Shown: positions 29,428-37,788, counted from the first letter of the stretch. The stretch is DNA of 64,000 nucleotides from Apilactobacillus quenuiae (GCF_002994005.1 NZ_POSN01000002.1:251855-315854); one strand, 5' to 3'. A program made the numbers and translations. Notes: generated by a model from the letters alone, not told the origin.

Positions 29428-30018
29428 TTAATACCAATTATTAGAAATCCAATGGGCTTTTGCATTAATCCAAGAACCATATCGGTCTGATACATATTGG
29501 TTAGCTACCTGCTCTTGATTTTCAGGTGAGTAATTGCCATTCAAATAATTTTTGTCTAATTGATACCTACCATAATATTGTCCATTTTGGGCTGTATACG
29601 AATCAGTTGATTCATGAAAAGAAATCCAGGCTTTTGCATCAGCATTAGCTTGATTCCATCGCTTTTCAACATCAGCTTGTGAATCCAATTTTTGATTCTG
29701 AGCCTTTTTTTGCTTATTATCAATGGAAGTTTTCTTATTTTTTGGATAAGAATCTTTACTATTTCTATTTAGTAATAGCAAATGATCTCCAGCTAATAAT
29801 TGATTATTATACTTACCATTTGTATTCTTCAATATAGAAACAAATACGTTATATTTATCTGATAGATTTTCTAAAGTATCACCAGATTTAACAGTAACTA
29901 CAGAATTAGTTGTAGTATCAGCAATACTATCTGTAGCTTTACGATAAATAGAAATTGATACTATTGCTAGCATCGCGATAAAAAGGTAAAAAAAGTAACG
30001 GTTTCTTTCTGTAATGAT
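29428..30018 (-). CDS. Divergent LysM/Apf-type wall protein, AUC or AUU start
   Basis: About 195 aa. N-terminal hydrophobic signal/anchor, LysM (VVTVKSGDTLENLSDKYNV), a lysine-rich linker and an Apf C-terminal domain (AKAWISFHESTDSYTAQNG to SNNWY). It is less like the other two, with a basic rather than Gln/Thr linker. ATG 29973 would cut the signal segment and lacks an SD. Upstream in frame: TGA, then ATC (30018), ATT (30015), ACA, GAA. AGGAG (30026-30030) is 7 nt from ATC and 10 nt from ATT. Either gives a basic n-region TERNRY before the hydrophobic core. Confidence 0.7.
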   Translation of the reverse strand: MITERNRYFFYLFIAMLAIVSISIYRKATDSIADTTTNSVVTVKSGDTLENLSDKYNVFVSILKNTNGKYNNQLLAGDHLLLLNRNSKDSYPKNKKTSIDNKQKKAQNQKLDSQADVEKRWNQANADAKAWISFHESTDSYTAQNGQYYGRYQLDKNYLNGNYSPENQEQVANQYVSDRYGSWINAKAHWISNNWY

Positions 30019-30284
30019 TCAAACACTCCTATAAAAATATTTAATGAAAATTTGTTTACTCAAAATTGAGCAACGAGAAATTATTCTATAGGTTAAACAT
30101 TACGACAAGATATCGATAAAATTACAAAATATATGATATAGAAACATTATTAATATGATTGTAATGTTAATGAATGATTAATTCACAAAAAGTTGATTTA
30201 ACAACATTCATCTATCAACACTTATTTTTATACACATAAAGATTTTTTTTATATTAAGTTGCAGATAAAATAAAATGAAACATA

Positions 30285-30316
30285 AAAAGGATAGTTTTTG
30301 ATTTAACTATCCTTTT
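30285..30316 (-). terminator. Terminator after the NhaC-family gene
   Basis: AAAAGGATAGTT (30285-30296) with AACTATCCTTTT (30305-30316). The stretch 30019-30284 upstream of the third Apf gene holds no ORF and nothing further that I recognise. Confidence 0.85.
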
Positions 30317-30322
30317 CACCTG

Positions 30323-31708
30323 TTATTTAGTTGTTTTTATATGTTTAATTCCAATACCAGTCACTGCACTTAAAATAGAAAATACTGGTGAAAGAATACT
30401 TAAAAAGACAAATGGTGCAAAATGACTTGCTGGCACATTTAAAGTTGCTGATATAAATGCTCCGGCAACTCCCCATGGTACTAAGTAATTAATTACGGTT
30501 CCACCATCTTCTAAGGCTCTACTTAATGCGACAGGAGCTAATCCTGCCTTTTTAAAGACCCCTTTGAATGCATTAGCTGGTAAAATTTCTGACAAGAATT
30601 GTTCACCAACAAAGATGTTAACACCAATAGCTGTCAAAATCACAGTAACAATTAGTTTAGCATCTGTGTTTAGACGCTTAGCTAAAGGCGTAATTACTGC
30701 ATCAATAATGCCAAGATGCATTAATAAACCACCAAATGCTAAAGCAATCATAATTAAAGATATTGTTCCCATCATTGAACTAATTCCACCACGTGAAAGT
30801 AAAGTGTCCACTGATTTATTACCAGTCTTAGATACAAAACCATTTAGAATTAAATCATTTAATTTAATGATGCCAAAATGTGGATGTTCAATAAAAAGTA
30901 AGATTGAGGATATCACAATATTAATAAATAATGTTGGAATGGTTGGAATATGACTCCATGCACAAATTAGAAGTAATGCAATTGGAATCACAGCCCAAAA
31001 TGTAATGTTGAAATGGGTATTTAAAGTTGCAACAGTTTTGCTAACATTCCCTAAATTAGCGGATCCGCTACTATGATTCAAAAATACAAAAATAATAAAT
31101 GAACCAACCATTGCAGGAATTGTAGACCACATTAAATTTTTAATATGATCAATTAAATCTGCTCCGGCAACTGCAGAAGCTAAATTGACCGTCGCAGATA
31201 ATGGTGAAGATTTGTCTCCAAAAACAGCTCCAGAAATAACAGCTCCGGCAATCATTGCTGGATTCATTCCCATGGTAATTCCAATTCCCATAAAGGCAAT
31301 TCCTAATGTGGAAATTACTGTAAAGGCACTCCCAATTGCAGTTCCTACTAAAGCACAAACTAGAAAAATTGATGGTAAAAACCAATTAACATTAATTAAA
31401 TGAAAGCCAAAGACCATCAAGCTAGGAATAACGCCAGATGCAATCCACACTGCAATTAAACTTCCGATTAGAATGAAGATAAATAATGGAACGATTCCAT
31501 TTTTAACTCCTACGACAAATCCTTCATCAATGTCATCCCATGAAAATCCTCTGAACTTTGCCCAAAATACTAATAACAAAATACTTACTAATATGGGTAG
31601 CTCTGGAGAAATTCCCAATCCGATAACTCCAAATGACATCATAACAATCATAATTAGCAAAACTATAATGCCTTCTAAAACATTAACTTTTGGTTTTTCA
31701 TTTTCCAT
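30323..31708 (-). CDS. NhaC-family antiporter, predicted tyrosine-related transporter
   Basis: 461 aa with about eleven to twelve membrane segments of the NhaC ion-transporter family. Conserved blocks include ALVGTAIGSAFTVISTLGIAF and ISGAVFGDKSSPLSATVNLAS. NhaC members exchange Na+ with H+ or with metabolites. The leader is a T-box whose specifier reads UAC (Tyr), and comparative T-box work has proposed NhaC-like YheL proteins as tyrosine transporters. I therefore infer a role in tyrosine uptake or exchange rather than plain Na+/H+ antiport. ATG behind AAGGGAG, 9 nt. Confidence 0.85.
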   Translation of the reverse strand: MENEKPKVNVLEGIIVLLIMIVMMSFGVIGLGISPELPILVSILLLVFWAKFRGFSWDDIDEGFVVGVKNGIVPLFIFILIGSLIAVWIASGVIPSLMVFGFHLINVNWFLPSIFLVCALVGTAIGSAFTVISTLGIAFMGIGITMGMNPAMIAGAVISGAVFGDKSSPLSATVNLASAVAGADLIDHIKNLMWSTIPAMVGSFIIFVFLNHSSGSANLGNVSKTVATLNTHFNITFWAVIPIALLLICAWSHIPTIPTLFINIVISSILLFIEHPHFGIIKLNDLILNGFVSKTGNKSVDTLLSRGGISSMMGTISLIMIALAFGGLLMHLGIIDAVITPLAKRLNTDAKLIVTVILTAIGVNIFVGEQFLSEILPANAFKGVFKKAGLAPVALSRALEDGGTVINYLVPWGVAGAFISATLNVPASHFAPFVFLSILSPVFSILSAVTGIGIKHIKTTK

Positions 31709-31819
31709 GATAAACGCTCCCTTATTTTTTTATTCAGTAAATTATGTAATTAAATAGCGTTTATATATCGAGGATTACCTCCACAATTATTTTTAATCAT
31801 AACTAATACCTCTTCTTTC

Positions 31820-32062
31820 TATAAAAAAAGTCCCTGTTGTTTAAAACAACAGGGACGAATTAATTTTTTATTTTACCGTGGTACCACCCAAATTAGGAAT
31901 CTACAATAATAAAATTCCTCACTCTCTAGAAATAACGGTTCTAAATCCGTTCTTGGGTAGACACTATCCAACGTATTTCATCAAATTTAACCTGATCGAC
32001 TCGCAGCAACCGTCGACTTCCTGACGCTCAGTTAAATTGTTACTTAAATTTGGAATAACTGT
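31820..32062 (-). ncRNA. T-box leader, tyrosine specifier
   Basis: On the minus strand the T-box GGGTGGTACCACGG lies at 31876-31889, followed by a terminator whose arms (31830-31842/31844-31856) are perfectly complementary, then a T-run. Stem I: TCCAA pairs with TTGGA and AATTTAAC with GTTAAATT. GAAA-UAC-GTTGGA at 31968-31979 places the specifier UAC (Tyr) at 31973-31975. UGGU in the antiterminator fits discriminator A of tRNA-Tyr. Confidence 0.88.
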
Positions 32063-32085
32063 TTTATTAATATCCGATTAAACAA

Positions 32086-32114
32086 ATAGTAACATCTTAT
32101 ATTTTAAAAGTCAA
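32086..32114 (-). promoter_or_regulatory. Promoter of the tyrosine T-box transcript
   Basis: Minus strand TTGACT (32109-32114), 17-nt spacer, TACTAT (32086-32091). It lies just past the trxA stop codon, and no terminator separates trxA from it. Confidence 0.72.
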
Positions 32115-32121
32115 TAAGAAA

Positions 32122-32442
32122 CTAAATCTCTGCTAATTTACGCTTTAAGTAATGTGCCATTTGTTTAGTTGAGTAAATTCCAGTTACTTTTTCAACAGCC
32201 TTACCATTTTTAAACAAAACAATGCTAGGCAGACTCATTACTTTATACTGTTTGGCAATATCTTCATTGCCATCAACATTCATTTTTCCAAAGTGAATGT
32301 TATCAGCAAATTGTTCCTCCATTTGATTCATAACTGGATTCATTATCTTACATGGACCACACCAAGGAGCCCAAAAATCAATAACCGTTATCTTATTATC
32401 AGTTTCTTGTTTAATATTATTTCTAGTAATTTCGGTTGAAAT
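32122..32442 (-). CDS. trxA: Thioredoxin, probable AUU start
   Basis: 106 aa from the inferred start, the usual thioredoxin length; disulfide reductase partner of thioredoxin reductase. Active site WCGPC at residues 27-31 in VIDFWAPWCGPCKIM, with the cis-Pro in VMSLPSIVLF. The first ATG (32343) lies after the active site, so it cannot be the start. In frame upstream there is no ATG, GTG or TTG before the stop; AGGAG (32451-32455) lies 8 nt before ATT 32442. That SD overlaps the TAG stop of the terC gene, suggesting coupled translation. Confidence 0.85.
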   Translation of the reverse strand: MSTEITRNNIKQETDNKITVIDFWAPWCGPCKIMNPVMNQMEEQFADNIHFGKMNVDGNEDIAKQYKVMSLPSIVLFKNGKAVEKVTGIYSTKQMAHYLKRKLAEI

Positions 32443-32453
32443 ATATATCGCTC

Positions 32454-33191
32454 CTATTTTTTTATCTTACGACGAACAAAATGGATAATAATTGTAACAG
32501 CAAAAGTACACAACACAATTAATCCAAAGTACACAGGTGGAATCTCAATATCAATTGCTGGAATTGATATTACTAATTTCAATGCAATAACTGCAATTAA
32601 AAAGTAAGCCATTGATTTAAGCTCAGGAATTTTCTTCATAACTATCATAATTACTTCAGCAATTCCTCGCATACATAAAATACCGATCAAACCACCAATT
32701 AGTACAACAACTGGATTGGGTGAAATAGCAAGTGCAGCTAATACCGAATCCACAGAAAAAACAATATCCATAAATTCAATTTGTGCAACTGTCATCCAAA
32801 ATTGTTTTCGACTACCGGGCTTAGCTTTATTGGATAGTTTTTTCTTTGGCTTTTCGCGACCAAAGAAATGTTTATAAGCCAAATAAAATAAATACAAGCC
32901 ACCTAAAATTTTAATTTCCCATAAATGAATTAAGAATGTACCTAATCCAATAATTATAAAACGGAAAATATAAGATCCCCAGATACCATAAAATAAAGAT
33001 TCTTCTTGCTCTTTTTTATCTGGTAAAACTTGTGTTTGAGCAGCTAGCACAACTGCATTATCAACTGACAATAAACATTCTATTAAAACTAATGAAAGAA
33101 TAACAATCCATGCATCTTCAGATGTTAGGACATTAATCCAATTACTCCCATCAAAAAATGGGCCATACAACTTACCTAATATCGATAACAA
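32454..33191 (-). CDS. TerC-family membrane protein
   Basis: 245 aa, seven or so membrane helices. The two TerC signatures, LIECLLSVDNAVVLA and IEFMDIVFSVDSVLAALA, each hold the acidic SVDN/SVDS pair thought to bind metal. TerC-family proteins such as B. subtilis MeeF/MeeY export Mn2+ for extracytoplasmic enzymes. Start codon is TTG (33191) with AAAGGAG 7 nt before it. Its stop codon is embedded in the trxA SD. Confidence 0.88.
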   Translation of the reverse strand: MLSILGKLYGPFFDGSNWINVLTSEDAWIVILSLVLIECLLSVDNAVVLAAQTQVLPDKKEQEESLFYGIWGSYIFRFIIIGLGTFLIHLWEIKILGGLYLFYLAYKHFFGREKPKKKLSNKAKPGSRKQFWMTVAQIEFMDIVFSVDSVLAALAISPNPVVVLIGGLIGILCMRGIAEVIMIVMKKIPELKSMAYFLIAVIALKLVISIPAIDIEIPPVYFGLIVLCTFAVTIIIHFVRRKIKK

Positions 33192-33264
33192 CTAAGGTCT
33201 CCTTTACTTAATATAATATAAATATATTATATATTAATTTATTTAAAAATGGCATAACAATTTA

Positions 33265-33930
33265 TTAATTATTGATTGCTTCATTATCATATTTTTCTAG
33301 ATTGTATTGACGAATTAATTTTATTAATGATTTTGCATAGGTAGGATCAGTGGCATAATTATTTTTCTGTAGCATATTGGCCTGATCAACATAACTAGTA
33401 ATATTCTTCTTTTTAATAAAATTGAGTGCAATTACACGATCATGGTTTTCAACAGCTTCTTTAATACTTGGATATTTTCTAAATGTTGCTGGAACTGATA
33501 CTTTTTTTTGTGAGCCCTCACGCACAACTTTTTCACCCTTTTTAGTTGGAGTATCATTACTTACATATTCATCAGTATAGTATCTAATAAATTTACCATT
33601 ATACTTACCTTTAATGCCAAAAATATTGTTAGCTTTTTTGTATAATTCAGAAGTTCCCCAGTTAGATTCTTGAATTGCTTGAGCAACCACGATACTTGGC
33701 AATACCTGATGATTTTTTTTATATACTTCAATTGAAGGATTAGCAATACTTACAGCAAACTTATGTTTTGCTTCAATCTCCTTTTTCTGGGTTTCTAAAA
33801 TTTGATTTTGATTATCCTTAGCTGCTTGATTTTGCTCCATATTATTGTATACAGCTTTAGATACCTTAAATCCAAAGAAACCAATAATTAGAATAATTAC
33901 TATCCCCATAATCCACTTAAAAGTTTTCAT
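33265..33930 (-). CDS. Membrane-anchored glucosaminidase (GH73-type)
   Basis: 221 aa. N-terminal signal anchor (about residues 5-24), a short Gln-rich coiled stretch, then a glucosaminidase domain. Probable catalytic Glu88 is in VVAQAIQESNWGTSELYKKA, and NNIFGIKG is the second conserved block. It cleaves N-acetylglucosaminyl bonds in peptidoglycan. ATG behind GAGGAG. It stands next to other cell-wall genes on both sides. Confidence 0.88.
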   Translation of the reverse strand: MKTFKWIMGIVIILIIGFFGFKVSKAVYNNMEQNQAAKDNQNQILETQKKEIEAKHKFAVSIANPSIEVYKKNHQVLPSIVVAQAIQESNWGTSELYKKANNIFGIKGKYNGKFIRYYTDEYVSNDTPTKKGEKVVREGSQKKVSVPATFRKYPSIKEAVENHDRVIALNFIKKKNITSYVDQANMLQKNNYATDPTYAKSLIKLIRQYNLEKYDNEAINN

Positions 33931-33951
33931 TTAACTATTTCTCCTCAAAAT

Positions 33952-34395
33952 TTACTCATGTTTTATTACTTTGTAACTAATATTATTCTCTTCATCAATA
34001 AATCCGTATAACACTGTTTTTTCTTCTTGATCAAAATATCCCAAATTAATAGCAGGCTGATTATCAACATTTTCAATTCCCTGAAATGAGTATGTCATAA
34101 ATTTTCTTATAAATTTCATATTGTCTAGATTTTTTTTAGCTGATTCATGTGCAACAGCTAAAGTAAATCCTTTGTCTAAATAATATTTAATCAGATTAAC
34201 ACACATGAAATTTTTCATATCAAAAACACGTGATGAATAAGAACTATTACGTATAGATTGAATGTATCCTCTTTGTTCCCAATATCTTAATTGTCGAGCA
34301 GACACATTTAACATTTTACTAACTTCACCTATTTTAAAAATTAATTGGTCTAAATCTAAGGCTTTTGGGAACAAACGCTTAAAATTATTATCCAT
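33952..34395 (-). CDS. MerR-family transcriptional regulator
   Basis: 147 aa. N-terminal winged helix-turn-helix (residues about 20-60) with FKIGEVSKMLNVSARQLRYWEQRG, the MerR signature, then a short helical dimerisation part. No metal-binding cysteines are seen in the C-terminal region. It precedes the glucosaminidase gene by about 20 nt, so the two are likely co-transcribed, and it diverges from the NlpC/P60 gene at 34626. Its target may be this wall-hydrolase region; inferred from position only. Confidence 0.82.
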   Translation of the reverse strand: MDNNFKRLFPKALDLDQLIFKIGEVSKMLNVSARQLRYWEQRGYIQSIRNSSYSSRVFDMKNFMCVNLIKYYLDKGFTLAVAHESAKKNLDNMKFIRKFMTYSFQGIENVDNQPAINLGYFDQEEKTVLYGFIDEENNISYKVIKHE

Positions 34396-34504
34396 TGTGT
34401 TTTCCTTTCATTGCAATACTGTAATTATGAAACTATTTATTAATTTAGCATAATTTTAAGTTTGTTTCATTAATTTTTATATCACAACTAATATTAAACA
34501 ACAA

Positions 34505-34566
34505 AAACTACTTTATTACACTAATAATTGAATGATTTAATAGGAATGAAACTGCTTTGTTACACT
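34505..34566. repeat. Direct repeat upstream of the NlpC/P60 gene
   Basis: AAACTACTTTATTACACT (34505-34522) and AAACTGCTTTGTTACACT (34549-34566) match at 16 of 18 positions with a 44-nt period, in the divergent region between the MerR gene and the NlpC/P60 gene. The TTACA core resembles half of a WalR box; regulator unknown. Confidence 0.55.
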
Positions 34567-34625
34567 TTTGCAATATTCTTTTACTATTATTATAAGTAGA
34601 AATAAATGAGGAGGACATTTTAGAG

Positions 34626-35093
34626 ATGAAAAAATATTTTACAAAATTAGCGATGACCATGATTGCGTTCACTTCATTATTGTTTATGGGATCAGCAATT
34701 AGTCAAAATAATGTACATGCAGATGCAAATGATAATTTTCAACAAATTTATACAGTTGCTAAATCAAAATTAGGTAGTCCATACATATATGGTGCAACTG
34801 GAGCTAATGCATTTGATTGTTCAGGTTTTACAAGCTATGTTTATAAAAACTCTCTAGGTGTTAGATTGCCACGAACTGCTCAAGCTCAATACAATGCTTC
34901 AACTAAGGTTTCACGTGATAACTTACAAAAAGGTGACTTAGTATTTATTGGTGGTTCAACATCAAGCATTTATCATGTAGGTATGTACATTGGTCACGGT
35001 AAAATGATTGATGCACAAAACCGTGGTGTTATTAAAGAAAGCATCAAGGCTCCTTGGTGGAACGTTGTTGGTTATGGTCATATCAACGATTAA
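34626..35093 (+). CDS. Secreted NlpC/P60 peptidoglycan endopeptidase
   Basis: 155 aa. Signal peptide with cleavage near AISQNNVHADA, then one NlpC/P60 domain: catalytic Cys65 in AFDCSGFTSYVY, His117 in IYHVGMYIGHG, and a polar third residue near Asn132. It cleaves gamma-D-Glu-diaminoacid (or D-Glu-L-Lys) bonds in stem peptides. No LysM or SH3 anchor. GAGGAGG lies 11 nt before ATG. Likely promoter TTGCAA-17-TATAAG just downstream of the direct repeat. Confidence 0.92.
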   Translation: MKKYFTKLAMTMIAFTSLLFMGSAISQNNVHADANDNFQQIYTVAKSKLGSPYIYGATGANAFDCSGFTSYVYKNSLGVRLPRTAQAQYNASTKVSRDNLQKGDLVFIGGSTSSIYHVGMYIGHGKMIDAQNRGVIKESIKAPWWNVVGYGHIND

Positions 35094-35116
35094 AATTCTC
35101 TAAAATGTTTATAAAT

Positions 35117-35150
35117 AAAAAATGTTTCCTAAATTAGGAAACATTTTTTT
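35117..35150. terminator. Terminator between NlpC/P60 gene and ATP-cone-like gene
   Basis: AAATGTTTCCTA (35120-35131)/TAGGAAACATTT (35135-35146), A- and T-tracts on either side. Confidence 0.85.
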
Positions 35151-35160
35151 TATTAATATA

Positions 35161-35421
35161 CTAACTTAATTCCTCATGATAATACTTAGAGGCAATTTTA
35201 TGATATCTTAATTGATCTAAAGTTCGATAAATAATCATTCTTAATTCATGCAATTTTATTAAATTGTAGGAGGCTAATTGAACTAAGATCAAACGTTCAG
35301 TTCGATAAACAATTTCTTGATTATTCGTTAAAGATAACAGAGCATTATGAATCATGTCAGGCATAAATTCAATAATTTTACCGTCATTCAACTGAATATC
35401 AAGTTTCTTTTTTGCTTGCAT
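35161..35421 (-). CDS. Small protein resembling a stand-alone ATP-cone domain
   Basis: 86 aa, soluble. A strand with NDGKIIEFMPDMIHNALLS, then helices ending in YHKIASKYYHEEL, resembles the order and spacing of ATP-cone domains (found in NrdR and ribonucleotide reductases), which normally begin DGR..PF and end A..RYA..Y. The resemblance is by eye and weak in places. GGGGAGG lies 12 nt before the ATG. It diverges from the ltaS-like gene across a region with a long inverted repeat. Function not known. Confidence 0.5.
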   Translation of the reverse strand: MQAKKKLDIQLNDGKIIEFMPDMIHNALLSLTNNQEIVYRTERLILVQLASYNLIKLHELRMIIYRTLDQLRYHKIASKYYHEELS

Positions 35422-35483
35422 TATCTAAATAAACCTCCCCTATTAATTTAACTTTTATTTTACAACAATTTTTATAAATTTCA

Positions 35484-35524
35484 ACTATATATAGAATATT
35501 AAAATATTAAAATCTATATATAGT
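35484..35524. repeat. Inverted repeat in the ltaS-like promoter region
   Basis: ACTATATATAG (35484-35494) and CTATATATAGT (35514-35524), perfect 11-bp arms around a 19-nt AT spacer that itself repeats AATATTAAAAT. Candidate operator between two divergent genes. Confidence 0.55.
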
Positions 35525-35617
35525 GTATACTAAGGTTTTTATTAAATAAAAGAATGTCATTTTATTATTTGTCTGTTAAGATTAGAACTATTATGAATTA
35601 TAAAAGGAGTTACAAAG

Positions 35618-37747
35618 TTGAAAGTGATAAATTATATTCGTCAAAAATTAAGTACTAGGCTTGGATTTTTTAGCTTACTAGTATTTCTTTTTTGGCTAAA
35701 AACTATATACGCATATTTTTATGATTTTCAGTTAGGATTGAATAGTCCTTTTGAATTCATAGTAGCATTGATGAATCCTATTGCAACAACTACCTTTTTA
35801 TTTGGTATCGCAATGTATATCAAGCCCGGTCGTTTGTTTTATCCCGTCATAATTATTCTAGATATTTTAAATACCATATTACTATATTTAAACGTCATAT
35901 ACTTTCGTGAGTTTACCGATTTTATGACGATTAGTACCATGACTGGTTATTCTAAAGTTAATCAAGGATTAAGTGGATCATCTTTAGCTTTAACTATGCC
36001 ACATGATATTTTCTTTTGGTTAGACATATTATTAGTTGCACTATTAATGTTGTTTAGATTCATTAAAATTGATAAAAAATCAATTGGATTTAAAAGGTCA
36101 TTTACAATCACTTCATTGTCCGTTCTATTATTCACTATAAATTTATCATTTGGTGAAATGGACAGACCTCAACTATTAACAAGGACTTTTGATCGGACTT
36201 ACATAGTAAAGTATTTAGGAATTGATTCATTCACTATGTATGATGCAATTAAACAACAACATAATAATGATTTGCGAGCAATGGCAACTAAGTCAGAAAT
36301 GGATGATGTTTTAAAATACACTCGTAAACATTATGCTGCTCCAAATAATAAGATGTTTGGAATGGCTAAGGGTAGAAATGTATTTGTAATTCATCTAGAA
36401 AGTTTTCAACAATTCTTAATTAACAAAAAAATCAATGGTAAAGAAGTTACCCCATTCTTAAATAGTTTATATAAGAATAAATCAACTTATTCATTTAATA
36501 ATTTCTTTCATCAAGTTGGTCAAGGAAAAACGTCAGATGCTGAAAATATGCTAGAAACCAGTACTTTTGGTTTACCACAAGGATCACTATTCACTCAATT
36601 TGGTAGTGATAATATTTTCCAAGCTGCTCCTGCTATTTTAAAACAACAAGGAAATTATTCTAGTGCTGTATTCCACGGAAACGTTGCTAGTTTCTGGAAT
36701 CGTAATAGCGTTTATAAAAACATGGGATATCAATATTTCTTCGATTCCAGTTACTATGATACTTCTGGTGACAAATCATTAGGTTATGGACTAAAGGATA
36801 AATTATTATTTAGAGACTCCGTAAAATATCTTCAAAGATTACAACAACCTTTTTATGCTAAATATATAACCGTTACTAATCATCTTCCCTATGAACTAGA
36901 CAACGAAGATTCTAATTTTAAAACCACAAACACTGGAGACAATAATATTGATAATTACTTTAAAACTGCTCATTATTTAGATCAGTCAGTTAAAGAATTT
37001 TATAATTATCTAAATAAAGTCGGTTTATTAAAAAAATCCATTATTATGTTATATGGTGATCACTATGGTATCCCTAACTCTGAAAACCCTAATTTAGCTA
37101 AAGTATTAGGCAAGAACCCTGATGATTGGAATGACTTTGACAATGCACAGTTGCAAAGAGTTCCGTTAATGTTCAATATTCCTGGTAAAAAAGGTGGTTA
37201 CATTGACCATACTTATGGTGGAGAAATCGATGTACTCCCTACTTTATTACACTTATTAGGAATTAACACTAAGAAGTATGTTCAATTTGGAACTGATCTC
37301 TTCTCAAATGAGCATGACACAATCGTAGCATTTAGAGATCGTGATTGGGTAAGTACTAAGTATACTTCAATTGGTGGTACTATCTACAGTAATAAAACTG
37401 GTAAATTATTACATCCATCCCCAAATCAACGTCGTATTTTTAATAAGATGCAAGCACGCGTCAATACTGAATTATCATTTTCAGATGAACTTAATGAACA
37501 AAACTTACTACGCTTTTACAATCCAAGTGGATTTACACCAGTAAATCCTAGTGACTATAATTATAATAATGGGTTACAAAAAGAAAAAGGCAAAGAAACC
37601 GAATTGGGTAAAAAATCTACTAGTATCTTTAATCAAAACAAGAATCACTCTACTAAACAGTTTTATAAAACTGATGCTCCAGAATTAAGGCATTTTACTA
37701 ATGGATCTTCTAATTTAAAGAAAAATAATAAAAACCTTGATAATTAA
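35618..37747 (+). CDS. Lipoteichoic acid synthase-type sulfatase-fold enzyme
   Basis: 709 aa. Five N-terminal membrane helices (about 1-180) and a large extracellular alkaline-phosphatase/sulfatase domain. Catalytic nucleophile Thr305 in GQGKTSDAENML, metal ligands Glu261 in IHLESFQ and Asp481-His482 in MLYGDHYG match LtaS. It polymerises glycerol phosphate from phosphatidylglycerol onto a glycolipid anchor. The C-terminus has an extra Asn/Lys-rich tail of about 80 residues. Start is TTG 35618 with AAAAGGAG 8 nt upstream. It may be the primary LtaS or a paralogue. Confidence 0.93.
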   Translation: MKVINYIRQKLSTRLGFFSLLVFLFWLKTIYAYFYDFQLGLNSPFEFIVALMNPIATTTFLFGIAMYIKPGRLFYPVIIILDILNTILLYLNVIYFREFTDFMTISTMTGYSKVNQGLSGSSLALTMPHDIFFWLDILLVALLMLFRFIKIDKKSIGFKRSFTITSLSVLLFTINLSFGEMDRPQLLTRTFDRTYIVKYLGIDSFTMYDAIKQQHNNDLRAMATKSEMDDVLKYTRKHYAAPNNKMFGMAKGRNVFVIHLESFQQFLINKKINGKEVTPFLNSLYKNKSTYSFNNFFHQVGQGKTSDAENMLETSTFGLPQGSLFTQFGSDNIFQAAPAILKQQGNYSSAVFHGNVASFWNRNSVYKNMGYQYFFDSSYYDTSGDKSLGYGLKDKLLFRDSVKYLQRLQQPFYAKYITVTNHLPYELDNEDSNFKTTNTGDNNIDNYFKTAHYLDQSVKEFYNYLNKVGLLKKSIIMLYGDHYGIPNSENPNLAKVLGKNPDDWNDFDNAQLQRVPLMFNIPGKKGGYIDHTYGGEIDVLPTLLHLLGINTKKYVQFGTDLFSNEHDTIVAFRDRDWVSTKYTSIGGTIYSNKTGKLLHPSPNQRRIFNKMQARVNTELSFSDELNEQNLLRFYNPSGFTPVNPSDYNYNNGLQKEKGKETELGKKSTSIFNQNKNHSTKQFYKTDAPELRHFTNGSSNLKKNNKNLDN

Positions 37748-37788
37748 AAAAGAAGCGAACATTTAATCTTAAATGTTCGCTTCTTTAT
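37746..37788 (+). terminator. Terminator after the ltaS-like gene
   Basis: A 17-bp stem, 37749-37765 with 37770-37786, and a 4-nt loop. Confidence 0.9.
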
